Assembly (NCBI GenBank): GCA_017607445.1
Contig: JAEVHH010000003.1
Span: 186,001-250,000, forward strand
DNA from: Histoplasma ohiense
Lineage: Eukaryota > Ascomycota > Eurotiomycetes > Onygenales > Ajellomycetaceae
Length of the DNA stretch: 64,000 nucleotides
Reading direction: 5' to 3'
Part shown: piece by piece, positions 1 to 11,479 of the stretch
Numbering within the stretch: the stretch's first letter is position 1
Layout: every line of letters starts with the position of its first letter
Program-made: the position numbers and the translations under genes
The notes under the pieces: generated by a model
Told to the model about the DNA's origin: nothing
The model's database searches: none
The model's input: the letters and a program-made list of their open reading frames with translations, nothing else

Positions 1-2150
1 TTCTCTATTAGCTCATTTTGACTCAGCTCAGTGTATTCAGATTGAATCTGATATATCCACTTTTGCAATTGCTGCTATTCTGTCACAGTTACAGAATGAT
101 GAGCACTGACATTCAGTTGTCTTTTGATCAAGAAAGTTGATTGATGTGGAAATGTGTTATGATACTCATGATAAAGAACTCTTGGCTATTGTAGCAGCAT
201 TTAAGAATTGAAGACACTATCTGAAGAGAAATCAGTATTCAATTCAAATCTGATCTGATCATGCCAATCTGCAGTACTTTATGATGACTAAGAAACTGAA
301 CAGATGTCAGATCAGATGAATGAAAGCTTTATCTGCTTATGATTTTGTATTACTACATTACTCTGAATCAAAGAATCCAGCTGATGAGCTCAGTTGTTGT
401 GCAGACTACAGTGAGATCTATAATGATCAAACTATATTATCTACTCTGCAACAGAAGCTGAAACATGGAGTTAGACTAGACTGAGAAGTTGATACTTCTT
501 TTCAAAATGATATTTCTTCTGATATAGTCTGTGCATGAGTCTCTAATGAGCAAAATGCTTCTTTTAATAAGTGAAAAGTATTTCATATGTTGACATCTTC
601 TACCTCTCATGTAAACTCTTTCTCTTCATTGTATGTTGAGCAATATATGCTCTGAATTGCAGTCAATAAGGCTATTCTTGAGGACTCAGCATATACAGAA
701 ATGTCTGAATCCTTCATCTCATTTCTGAGTAAAGCACAGAAGATTGATTCTTTTGCTGCTGAGCAAAGAAAGAAGATAAAGAAGAAGAATATGACTGTTG
801 CTGAAAATATACTATAGACAATTTCTGAGAATGATATATTGCATGCTGATGATCATGTGTATGTTCCTCAACAAAAGACATTCATTGATGAAATTATCAG
901 TGCAAATCATAATGATCTGCAGAGGGGTTACTTTGGTATAAAAAAGTTCATAGACAGCATTCAGAACAAATACTATTGACATGAGCTAGTCAGAGATATC
1001 AAAGATTATATATCCACTTATGATACTTGTCAAAGAGTAAAGCCAAAACAGCACAGACAATATGAAGAATTGAATACAATCCTCTTATCATCAAATTCTT
1101 TTGAGTCCATTACTATAGATTTTATTACAGGCTTGCCAGCCTCTACATTCCTTCATCAAATCTACAATACAATTTTAGTGATTGTGAATATATATATCAA
1201 GTTTACAATCTATATTTCTTGCATCAAAAACATTACAGCTGATGAACTAGCAGAAATTGTTTATATCAAGTTCTATACAATTTACAGAGTACTCAAAAAT
1301 CATATATCTGATTGAGGTTTGCTGTTTACAAGTCATTATTGGTCCATCTTTTGTTATATGCTAGATGCACACTGGAAACTTTCAACAGCCTTTCACCCTC
1401 AAACAGATGGTCAAACAGAATGACAAAATCAAATCTTGGAACATTATCTTCAATACTTTATCAACTATCATCAAGATGACTGAGCATGCTGGCTACTGCT
1501 GATGCAGTTTGTTTACAATATCTCTCAACATATCTCTACTGGAATGACACCCACAGAAGCCTTAATGAGATATCAATCTGATTTGAAAATTAATATCAGC
1601 AAATCACCACAATCAGTCATCATACATGCTGCTAGCTGTGTGAAACATATCAAGGAAACACATCATAAGCTCATCAAGAATCTACAAAAGACACAACAAA
1701 TACAGAAAATCTATTACAATGCAAAACATAAGCCTTAACAATTTAAAATAGATGACTATATCATACTCAATGCAAAAAATCTCCAATTGCTGCACTCAGT
1801 TTGCAAACTCAATCATAAATATGTTGAATTCTTCAAGATTCTGAATATCATCAGAAAACAAGTGTACAAACTAGAACTGCCATCTTCATATAGAAGCATC
1901 CATTCTGTATTCCACATATCTTTATTGAAGTCATACAACTGCAGAAATGGAGCTCTATCAGAACCAGAATCAGAACTTGTTGACAGTGAAGAAGAATATC
2001 AAGTTGAAGAAATTCTTGAAAAATGACAACAAAAAAACAAACCTTCAGAATATCTTGTGAGATGAACAGGTTGGAATTCTAATGATGATATATGAAAATC
2101 AGAAGAAAACATATTGAACACTCAGATATTTGAAATCTTCCTCAAATAAG
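1..2150 (+). mobile_element. Ty3/Gypsy chromovirus remnant A: RNase H, integrase and chromodomain, heavily mutated
   Basis: Conceptual translation across stops gives an RNase H segment at about 1-420 (ILSQLQNDEH, then SRKL, DKELLAIV, RHYL). The integrase zinc-binding region follows at about 890-1040, and an integrase core at about 1070-1620 (TIDFITGLP, then FHPQTDGQTE followed by a stop where Arg is expected). A chromodomain ends the element at about 2000-2150 (YQVEEILEK, EYLVR, a stop at the expected Trp, GWNSNDD). This order defines a chromodomain-bearing Ty3/Gypsy element. The reverse transcriptase lies left of the window. Stops are almost all TGA, at sites where the family has Trp or Arg; one TAG was seen near 815. 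The element is dead and was probably silenced by mutation. The domain assignment is secure; the element boundaries are not. Confidence 0.88.
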
Positions 2151-2159
2151 AAAATAAAT

Positions 2160-3960
2160 GACAAATACAAAATCAACATACTCTCAAACATCAAAAGCAT
2201 AAACTTCAAGTCAAAAGACATCAGAAGCACAAATCTTAAATTGAAAAACACTAGAAGCACAAATCTCACTCAAACTTCAATCAAATGTATTCTTTTTAAA
2301 AGGATTTTATCAGAGAAAAGAGAAAAAAGGAAAAAAATTCAATTTGAGTATAATAAATACAAAAAATAAAACATATAAGTAAGAAAAAAACAAAGAAAAT
2401 GGGTTCTAAGAAAAGTCTAAAGACTCTCAGTCCACTCACTCTCATCTCATCTCTCATCTCTCACTTTCTCTTCTCTCTCTCATTATTTCTCTCATCTTCT
2501 TTCTCTGTCATTCTCACCCAATACTCCTTCTGGTACTTGTATATTACAGGCATTCATTTTGAGTGCAGAGATATAGACAAATGTTTATCTCACAACACAT
2601 TTGTCTTCTCATATCTTCTCTTTCTCATCAATCTACTCATTTTTCAGCACATTCAATGAAGGAAGGTATTTCTCTCCATCTTTTTCTCTCACTTCTTCAT
2701 CATTCAGAGCATCCTCTTCCTCTGCTCCATCAACATCAGTGACAAATTGACAAAGAAAGCAGGCACCACAGACACTGCTGCAGCCACTGATGTCTTCACA
2801 ACCTTCTTCATCAACTCTTCAGTCAACTCCTCCCCCACCAACCCCTCTTCAATTGACCCCTCCACTACAGAGTCTTTGAAGCTCATCACTTTCAAAATCT
2901 TCTTCTTCACATCCTTCTCTTCCTCTAATATCTTCACTCTGAAAGGATCAGACACAATCATAATCTTCAAAATCTGCACCTCTGCAGGCTCAGCTGCTGC
3001 TCAGTGCTGAAATCATAGAGCATTCACCTCTGCTCTGTTCTGAGCAGACAGCATCATCAGATGAGATGCATTCAATTGTTTTATCAAATAATGAAGACAA
3101 CTTTTGTGATTGACCATATTCTCTTCAGTCATCACTCTCACAAAAATAAATGCTCACCTGTGCATGATGCATCTCAGAAGAGGTGTATCACACACCTAGC
3201 ATCATTATCAGTATATCAACATTGCTAAAAGCACTACTATCTATTCAAAAGCAAATTTGAAGAAAAAGAAAAAGAAAATAAGAATTAAAGAGAATTACTC
3301 ACAGATTTGCAGAATTTTTCTGCAGAGACACAAGTCTCACAACACTTCTGAGTATTTGATCTCAGCACACATTAAAAATCAACATTCTCAAATCTAGAGA
3401 CACAATGTTTGCATGGAATCTGACTATTGTGCATCATGTGATTAGGGCTAAATCTAGAACAATATAACAAGTGAACAGTGAATGGTGCTATATGGAAATG
3501 AGCTAGTGGCACACATGACCACACTAATAACACCACTGGCAAGAAACACCAACAATAATACATGATAAGCACCCAAGAAACAACTTACTTAAAATTGGAA
3601 TAACTGAGAGAGCTCATTTCAATAAAAAAGAGAAGAGAAAGAATGATGATATAAAAAATTTAAAAATTTTTTGGGAACAAGAAATTGTGGCAGAAGAGGC
3701 AAGAAGCTTTGATGATGATCAAGTTAAAAGAGAAGAGAAATCTTCAAGAGGAAAGAAATTCTTTTTGCTTCTCTGCACACAATCTCTGACAACCAAAGAA
3801 TCCATCAATTCCATCTCATTAGAAAATCAATAACAACACACATACAAGCTATCTAGAGGACACAATCAATATACTGCTATCAACAAGCAGAACTTACAAT
3901 ATGGAAATGCAATTATCTACTAGTAAGCAATCTATACAATTGCTGAGAGCAGCTCTTATA
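2160..3960. other. CpG-null AT-rich tract, no gene recognised
   Basis: This segment lies between remnant A and the LTR-like sequence at 3976. It starts with A-rich sequence, then a pyrimidine-rich stretch (about 2400-2560). At about 2700-2980 there is an open minus-strand stretch of 91 codons, rich in Glu, Lys and Val, that matches no family I know. Around 3370-3570 the minus strand encodes a short Cys-containing fragment. I saw no CG dinucleotide anywhere here, so it shares the mutational history of the flanking retroelements. It is probably decayed transposon or captured sequence. Confidence 0.5.
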
Positions 3961-4250
3961 AAAAAGAGGGGCAATTGTAATGCACTTGTTTATTATTTCC
4001 TTATTATCTTTGCTTATTCTTATCTCTTTCCATTATACTCTCACTACCACTATTTCTATATGTATATATATATTGATGTATGTATTTCACACATCTTCTT
4101 TCTCTTTCTTTTCTTCCTTAGTGATTAGCTACACTACGCTATGTTACACTACTATACTACACTTTACAATATATTACTATTATCTCCGCTATGCTATAAA
4201 CTATCTTCTACTGTTACTCTTCACACTGTCACTACACCTCACAAAACTTT
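3961..4250 (+). repeat. LTR-like sequence preceded by a polypurine tract
   Basis: A purine run at 3961-3971 (AAAAAGAGGGG) is followed by CAAT and then TGTAATGCAC at 3976. This is the arrangement expected of a polypurine tract followed by the TG end of a 3' LTR. The following 270 bases are rich in TAC/CTAC triplets and show no coding. Decayed reverse transcriptase sequence begins immediately after, at about 4258, so the element to the right lacks its own 5' end here. The LTR start is fairly clear; its right end is a guess based on the 271-bp LTR near 9053, which also starts with AATTGTAAT. Confidence 0.5.
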
Positions 4251-4257
4251 CATACTG

Positions 4258-7200
4258 ACTGATATATAACTTATCATCTCAAGAACTCTCTGTCCTCTGA
4301 GAATATATTGAAAAGATGTTAGAGAAGAATTGAATACATCTGTTCAAGAGCTCAGCCAATACATCAGTATTATTCACATCAAAGAAAGATGAAACTCTGT
4401 GTCTTTGTGTGGATTATCAAGAATTGAATGAAATAACAGTCAAGAATTGATATCCACTGCTCTTGATAAGTGAAATACTTGATAGATTAGCAGATGTCAA
4501 AATATATACACAATTGAATCTTAGAGATGCATATCACAGAATTTGCATACAAGCAGAGGATGAATGAAAAACAGCATTTTGAACACAATATGAACACTTT
4601 GAATATCTAGTTTTATCTTTTGAACTAATCAATGCCTCTGTGATCTTTCAATCTTATATCAACAAAGCTCTCAGTGATCTTTTAGACATATATTGCATGG
4701 CTTATCTCAACAATATCATAATCTATTCAAACATGCTTGATGAACATATCATTCATGTTAAGAACATGCTGGAATGGTTAAGACAATGGAGACTATATGT
4801 CAAACTTAGTAAATGTACATTCCACACAACAGAAATTGGATTTTTGAGTTTTGTGATTACCACACAGAGCATTACTGTTGAGAAACACTGTGTTGACACA
4901 ATTCTAGATTGATCAGAACTGCAAACTATAAATGAATTGCAAATATTTCTAGAATTCATTAATTTCTATCATCAATTCATATACAAGTTCTTGATAATAA
5001 CAGCACCTCTGACTGAATTGTTAAAAGATTATGAAATGAAAAGAGGGAAGAATAACACATCTGTTCAGTTAGACAAAAACTGCAAGCATGCAATTTTGCA
5101 GTTAAAAGAATGCTTTACAAAAGCACCATTGTTGATTCACTTTGATTCACAGTGAAAACTTCATATAGAAATGGATGAATCTGATGTTGCAATCACTGCA
5201 GTAATATTGCAATTAATGAATGATGATCACTGACATCCAATCACATTTTGGTCTAGAAAGCTCACAGAAACAGAAAGACATTATCAAACATATGATTTAG
5301 AAATATTGTCAATTGTAGAAGCTTTCAGACAATGGCATCACTACTTACATAATAGCAGACATTCAATAACTGTTTTATCTGATTATGTCAATCTCTGATG
5401 CTTCATGACAACAAAGCAGCTAAATGAGTGTCAGATTCACTGAATGGAAATACTCTCAGCATTCAATTTTGAAATAGAGCATCATCTGAGAAAAAATAAT
5501 CCCACAGATGTATCAAGTTGTTGCTCAGATTTTGTAAAACATGCAGCTTTTTTGACAGAGCTCTCTACTCTGCAAGAGAAGCTGTGTAAGAGAATCTTTA
5601 AGTCATTAAAGACAAAAGAAAACACAAAGTTAAATCAATATATCAAGATGATGTGAAAAGATCTGCAAGCTAATGAAAATTATTGAATGAAGAAGTCTGT
5701 AGTCATCAATGATAACAACTTCTGCAGAATAAAGAATATATCTGTGAATGAGAATGAGATCACAGATGTTATGAGATTAAATCTAGAGACTCTGATGCTA
5801 CAGATTCTAGCTATCAAGATATTTGAGTCTGAGACAGTCTATTACAAAAAGATAGCTGAATCTATCATTGAACTCTTACTGCAGATTCAGAATAGAGACA
5901 CTGACACATCTGAACTTCACAGAAGACTAGAAATAAATGATGCTAGTATAGATAATCATTCAATCTGAGCAGTAGATAAAGATGATCTGCTCAGAAAAGA
6001 TGATAAAGTCTACATACTACAAAACAAAACTGTAAGACATGAAATAATGAAAATAAACCATGATGATTCTCAAGATGGCCATTTTGAACATGACAAAATC
6101 ATCAAAGCAATCAAACACAAGTACTTGTGACATGATATGAGTGATGAGATTGCAGAATATGTGAGAATTTGCAATGTTTGTCAATGCATCAAAATACTGC
6201 AACACAAGCTGTACAGATTGCTACAACCACATTCAGTGTTAGATAAGAAATGATATACAATTAGCATGGACTTTATTAAAGATCTGTCAGATAATAAAAA
6301 GAGAAGTCAAATCTATAATACTATTGTCATATTTGTTGATTTATTTATCAAATGAGTCATAATTGTGTCCACATCTTCAGAGCTAGATGCAGAAGAACTT
6401 GTAGATATTATTGTATGAAGAGTTGTAAAGAACTTTGATCTATCTGTGAACATTATTAGCAACTGAGATTCATTAATAAATAGCAAGTTTTGATTGACAT
6501 TATGTTATCTGCTTTATATTCAACAAAAATTATCAACAACATTCCATCTGCAAACCAACAGCCAGACAGAACAATTGAACCAGATGATTGAATATTATCT
6601 TCACACATATTGCAGCTATCAGCAAGATAATTGAATAGAATGAATTTCTCTGACACAATGAACATATAACAACATCTTTCATGCATTGATAAAAATGACA
6701 TTATCTGAAGCAATGATCAGCCGACCAACTGAACTTTGTATAGACATGAAATCCTCAAACATGAGTGTGTCAAAATCAGTGATGAAACAAGTGAAACAGA
6801 TGAAGCAAGTGGAGAATAAGATCTGAGAATGTCTGAAAGCTGTCAAAACAGCTGAGAAAAAGTATTATGATCAATATCATATATCAAAAAGCTTTAAGAT
6901 AGAAGACTGAGTAATGCTGTGTGCAAAAAATATATCCATCTTGCAATTCTCACTCAAACTAAATCATCAATTTTTAAATCTCTTTCAAATAATTGATATC
7001 TGTGATACACAGATGTACAAACTGAAACTCACACTGCAATATAAAGAAATTCATTTCATATTCTATATTTCTCTTCTCAAATCTTATCACATGTGCAACA
7101 GACAAATTTCACAAGCAGAACTGATAATTATAGATGTGTAAGAGAAATGAGAAGTTGAAGCTATATTAGACAAGTATCAATACTGCAGTCAAACACAATA

Positions 7201-7330
7201 TCTTGTCAAATGAAAAGATTGTACAGACACAGATAATTCTTGAGAATCTGAGAAAAACTTGATGAACAGTCAGAAGTACTTGAAACAGTTTAATAAAATC
7301 TATCAGAAGTCAGTCAGTAAATGAAAATGA
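4258..7330 (+). mobile_element. Ty3/Gypsy chromovirus remnant B: RT, RNase H, integrase and chromodomain, 5'-truncated
   Basis: Translated across stops, the reverse transcriptase appears at about 4290-4900 with LCVDYQELN, LNLRDAYHRI and YLNNIIIYS. The last is the YLDD box with both Asp codons changed to Asn. RNase H follows at about 5150-5530 (HFDSQ, FWSRKLTETERHYQTYDLEI). Next come an integrase HHCC region (6040-6200), an integrase core (6240-6720, MDFIKDL and FHLQTNSQTE) and a chromodomain (7140-7280, EVEAILDKYQ and QYLVK). The catalytic YLDD to YLNN change and at least a dozen TGA stops make it non-functional. The Asp-to-Asn changes fit C-to-T mutation at CpG on the opposite strand. Gag and protease are absent, replaced by the LTR-like segment to the left. 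Confidence 0.9.
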
Positions 7331-9050
7331 AGAAGACAATAATGACTGCTGAATATACTTATTTCACTCAGAGATTAAAAAACAGATCTGTCTCAGCTTG
7401 ATCAGTGTCATTTAAGAAATTATCATCAAAACAAATCTGTTTATTATTCTGAATTTTCTCAACTGATGAAGCACAATGTTTCAATGATAACTTGAGAGCT
7501 GCAATTGATGATGTAATCACTGAGATCTCATCAATTACTGTTTCAGCTGAAGTCTCAGAAGAACTGTCTCATTGAATCTTCTGAATCTTCACAGCAAAGA
7601 ATTTAACTACTGCAATCACAGCACTCTGCAAAATGTTAACATTCAAAGCATCTATATCAGTGACAATTAAATTCTCAGCAGTGTTGATAATCATCTGAGT
7701 CAATTCAACAGCATCTGCTGACATCTAATAGAAAGTTAATATTATATATCATAAAAACATCTGTTTTGAATAATAATTTATCAGAATGCAGATGTGCTTT
7801 GTCACTGAGCAGTGCTTGCATTTTTTATATTGATTCTCAGCAGACTCACAATGATGATGAGGGGATGTTGTCAAATGTTGAATACAACAACAGTAATATG
7901 CTGCTGTATTTCTTTCTAATACTTCAACAAAATCATCTGCTTCCTCATTTTCATCTACATTATTGATCAACTCAAATAACATACCAAGATCTTGGCTCAG
8001 CAAGAATGACACTGATGTAATAGCAGAACACAAAAACACACTTTCTGAAACACTGCTATGATTGAATATCACACTCTGCTGTGACAACAGATTATCAGAG
8101 TTTATATAGAATTCTAGAACTTCATCTGCATTCTTGTAGATCTGCATATCAAGTACAAACCTCACAACAGCAGTTTGATATGTGGCAAATCTCTTATTTA
8201 GAACTTTGTTGAAGAGCAGCATCTTGTGAAATTCATTGATCAAAGATTGACTGATTTCATGAAAGCACTCAGACATCTATAATCTGTTAGTACTCTTAAT
8301 AATCTCAGTTTAAGAAAACTTACAGCAGCACAACTTCTATTTGATATATAGCAGATGTGACAGCATATTCATTCATTGTTCACAAAGCAAGAATATACTG
8401 AAGAATTCTGTAATCTCTTCAGACAATCCAAGCAAATGCTCTCAATGACAGACAGTATATCATTCTTCATAGACTTCAAATCAGCAATGAAAACAGCTGA
8501 TTCTGATATTCTATCATAACTTTAATCAGTACCAAAACCTTGTTCAAAGAAGAAGAAGAAGCAAAAGCAACAAGAAAGAAAAATAGATATTGAAGATTGA
8601 AATCAATATTACAATATTGATCAAAGAGATTACAACAACACAAAACTCAACTCAAAATAAAAAATACAACCATACAATCAAAACTTCAAATTTCATAATA
8701 AAAATTGTATAGAAAGATACAGCATACTTTGTTTAATAAATTAATGTATTCTTTTTTAATAAAAAATTGTTAGTGGTGATGTTGATGATGATTTTCAATG
8801 AAGTGCAATTTTTGATGTAGAAGTCAAAGAAAAGAGATTCAGAAGTTGTGTCTAAATTGTGATTGAACTGCAATGACATTGAAGATGAAAAAACATTCTC
8901 TCAAAACAGCAACATTTCAGAATTAATCTCAACAATTAATTCAGTCTGATTCTGCAAACTCTATACAATATTAATCACACAGCACATGTTACAAACTTTG
9001 CATGTTGCAGTAAGAAGCTCTGAGAACCAGGTCTTTGAAGAAGAAAGATA
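7330..9050. other. CpG-poor AT-rich tract with decayed minus-strand coding traces
   Basis: The longest open stretch is on the minus strand at 7749-8276 (175 codons), but its codons are AT-biased and it matches no family I recognise. It ends in a short Cys/His-containing tail (KKCKHC). Open minus-strand fragments continue on both sides (7400-7740 and 8280-8530), so a decayed multi-exon gene or an oppositely oriented element is possible. From 8530 to 9050 the sequence is A-rich with no coding. No CG dinucleotide was noticed. Confidence 0.4.
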
Positions 9051-9052
9051 AT

Positions 9053-9323
9053 TGTAATAGACACAACAGAGATATCTATATTAGAAAATAGCTATATAAT
9101 GATAGAAAAACACAGAACATGCCAGAATTAATGAGGAGGGACATAGTGCATGACATCATAGACAGCTGTAGTATGTGGTGGTTGTCTATATAATGCTCAC
9201 TGATATCTGTAGATATTAGGAGATCAGTGATTAGCTTTGAATAATAGAGATTGCTACCTTCTTAACATTCTACATGCATACTTCACACTACTCTCATAAT
9301 TATACCTACAACCATCTCTTACA
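9053..9323 (+). repeat. Candidate 5' LTR, 271 bp, TGT...ACA, with primer-binding-like site
   Basis: The segment begins TGTAATAGAC and ends CTCTTACA. It is followed after one base by TGGTGTCAG (9325-9333), which resembles the initiator-Met tRNA primer-binding motif (TGG-initial) of fungal LTR elements. The next 370 bases translate, across stops, as a gag-like helical segment. No second copy of this LTR was found in the window, so the downstream element is truncated near 9700. The start shares AATTGTAAT with the LTR-like sequence at 3976, suggesting related families. Confidence 0.5.
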
Positions 9324-9324
9324 A

Positions 9325-9700
9325 TGGTGTCAGTATTGATACAGCTCAGATAGTTAAGAAGGTTCTTGAAGTGATGAATATAGAGATCATATTTTAATCT
9401 TTATATTCTTCTGATTTGAATTCTATAGAGAATTTTTGAGTATTATTGAAGCAGAAGATCTATCAGCTGCATTCAGAGCTGAAATATACAGTCAATACAG
9501 AAGCTACAAGAAGAGAATTAATAGAAACAGCTAAGAAGACATGAAAGACAATTGATGATAGTATTCTATATAATCTTTCTGTTACAATACCTCATTGAGT
9601 GAAGGCAGTCATAGAAGCAGAAGGATGGTATATAAAATATTAGTTAGTGATGATGAAAGCAGCAATAGAAATATTAATGTTATGTGGTTAGTGCAATCTC
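9325..9700 (+). mobile_element. Decayed gag-like fragment following the 9053 LTR
   Basis: In one frame, with TGA stops, the text reads through NFxVLLKQKIYQLHSEL and later TIDDSILYNLSV, a Lys/Glu-rich helical pattern typical of gag proteins. It lies directly after the LTR and primer-binding-like site. It stops being recognisable near 9700, where CpG-containing sequence starts. Family assignment (Copia or Gypsy) cannot be made by eye. Confidence 0.35.
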
Positions 9701-10900
9701 AGCGACTGAAGAGGGGTTTCAAACTTAATGCCTCCCACTGTAGCATTTATATATTTAATACACTAAGATACGCGTTAAAAAATTGCACTATTGTGTCTCA
9801 TCTTCAGATAAAGGAATACTCGATTCTCTGTAATGATCGGATCTTGCTTAGATCAGCACTATCTAGATAGTGGTAGAAGAGCTGCTTGACACTAATGAGA
9901 GTGACTTCCAGCGGCCATCACTTTCATCACTGTCTTATAGACTTAACCTCTGATCACAGGGGTCTTCATGAGTAAGAAGTGGCTCAAAATGAGACCTTGT
10001 CAGCAGTAGAATTCAAATCTACAGCACATCTAACAGTGCTACTCTGGGTAACAGTCTTATCAACTGTGTCACGCGGGCTTGATGTTTGTGCAGTTTCTGA
10101 TGTATTTATATTTAGATGATTCAATTGTTGTTGAAGCTCTGTCATCTGTAAAAATTACTGCTGAAGAAAGTTACAAAACTTAGCATTATCTTCTATAAGA
10201 CTTTGATTCTCACTCATGAAAAGATGTTTATAATTCATTTTATTTTCATACAAAATCATAGTTCTTGATTCTGATAACTTTAGAATCAGAAGATTCAATT
10301 CTTTGAAAAAGATACTTTATAGATATTTTGATTTTTTTATAGATATATAATTGTGAAGTTCTTAAATGCTTGAGCTTCTTCACAGCACTATCACAATGAT
10401 GCAGCTTTGTAGAATTTTAGAAATTATAGATATTATCACAACAACACAGCTTTATAAAATCTTAATAATTTATTTCTTAAACTTGAGCATCTGAGTGCAA
10501 TCATAAACATAGAGCACTCAGATTGACACAGATGAATCAATTCATAATATAATAGACATACTTCAATTAGTAATCTAATACTATTCTAAATACAGATTAT
10601 GAATTGATTAAGAAAAGAAAGAGAAAAAAGATCAGAAGAAAAGATTGTACAAAAAGAGTTTTTATAGAGAAGATATTGAGATGAAAGAATATCAGAAGCC
10701 ACTCTGTAGTAGAGTATGAAGTGAAAGAATATTAAGAGTTACACAGAAGAATCATTAGAACTACACAAGTGCAGAGCATGAGATGAAAGAGATTATATGA
10801 AAGAATTGTTAGAACTATACAAACACAGAGTGTGAAGTGTGAGGCAGAGCATGATGACAGAGATGAATGAATGCAGAAGAGGAGTTGATTGCGTAAGTTA
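9700..10900. other. Mixed repeat debris at the CpG boundary, no gene
   Basis: CpG reappears here (9705, 9770, 9912, 10,072). A short inverted repeat at about 10,003-10,026 (GTAGA, 7-base loop, TCTAC) resembles a tRNA T-arm, but no full cloverleaf could be drawn. From 10,140 to 10,900 the sequence is again CpG-free, with loosely repeated phrases built on GAAAGA(A) and CACAGAG, which suggests another decayed repeat. No open reading frame of note. Confidence 0.4.
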
Positions 10901-10956
10901 ACTAATAATAAATACTAACCCATCATAACAATAAATTTTATTATTTTTCTTTTAAT

Positions 10957-11477
10957 TTAATAACACCATCCCCAATTAACCCGTGTATAATTACATCCTC
11001 TACAATCTAATCGACGACTAGTAACATGATCTATATAACAATCTGTTGGATATGCACATGGAATTTGATGACAGTACCAAGCTCTCGAGGTTAAAGCCGT
11101 ATCTGGTTTATTTATAGACTGTAATACTTTATACAAAATATGTTAATATTATTTTAAATTATTGTTATTTAGTATAATTGATAATGTTATTAACTTACAA
11201 TTTAATTTATTAAATATAAAATCATTAAAATCTTCATCTTCATCCTCTAATGATGATGTTAAATCTTGTAAATTATTATTTTTTTGATATATTTCAATAT
11301 CTGATTTTATATCCTTTATAATATTATTTATATCATCTATTTTTTTATCAATAGTAGAAGATATAGTTTTCTTCATTAATAAAATAAAATTAGTTATCAA
11401 TAATTATTATAATATTATAATTAAAAAATTAAAAAATTATATTATATACTTACCACCGGTAATATCGATTGAGTCAT
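10957..11477 (-). CDS. Hidden three-exon gene for a 113-residue protein with a cysteine-rich C-terminus
   Basis: No family is recognised. Exons on the minus strand are 11,477-11,454 (8 codons), 11,370-11,199 and 11,102-10,957. Both donors are GTAAGT, the acceptors are GAAG and CCAG, the introns are 83 and 96 bp, and intron 1 carries a CTAAT branch-like site. Phase is kept at both joins, giving 342 coding bases. The protein starts MTQSILPV. The middle is Lys/Asp/Asn-rich and probably helical or coiled (about 9-65) with an acidic run EDEDED. The last 42 residues contain six Cys spaced C-x4-C-x5-C-x12-C-x2-C-x10-C, plus two His and several Trp. That could be a zinc site or a disulfide-bonded domain; no signal peptide is seen. 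The locus sits in AT-rich DNA but keeps CpG and has no internal stops, so it escaped the decay around it. The splice model is hand-built. Confidence 0.6.
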
Positions 11478-11479
11478 TA

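Noticed and set aside
2399..2659. Ser/Leu-rich open frame after remnant A
   Set aside because: It is a pyrimidine-rich tract inside decayed repeat sequence, with no homology visible.
1..9700. TGA read as Trp (alternative genetic code)
   Set aside because: TGA also replaces Arg codons, and the flanking host genes use TGA as stop; mutation of dead elements explains the pattern.
9995..10090. tRNA-like T-arm (GTAGA, 7-base loop, TCTAC) on the minus strand
   Set aside because: No matching acceptor stem, D-arm or variable region could be placed; most likely part of a repeat.
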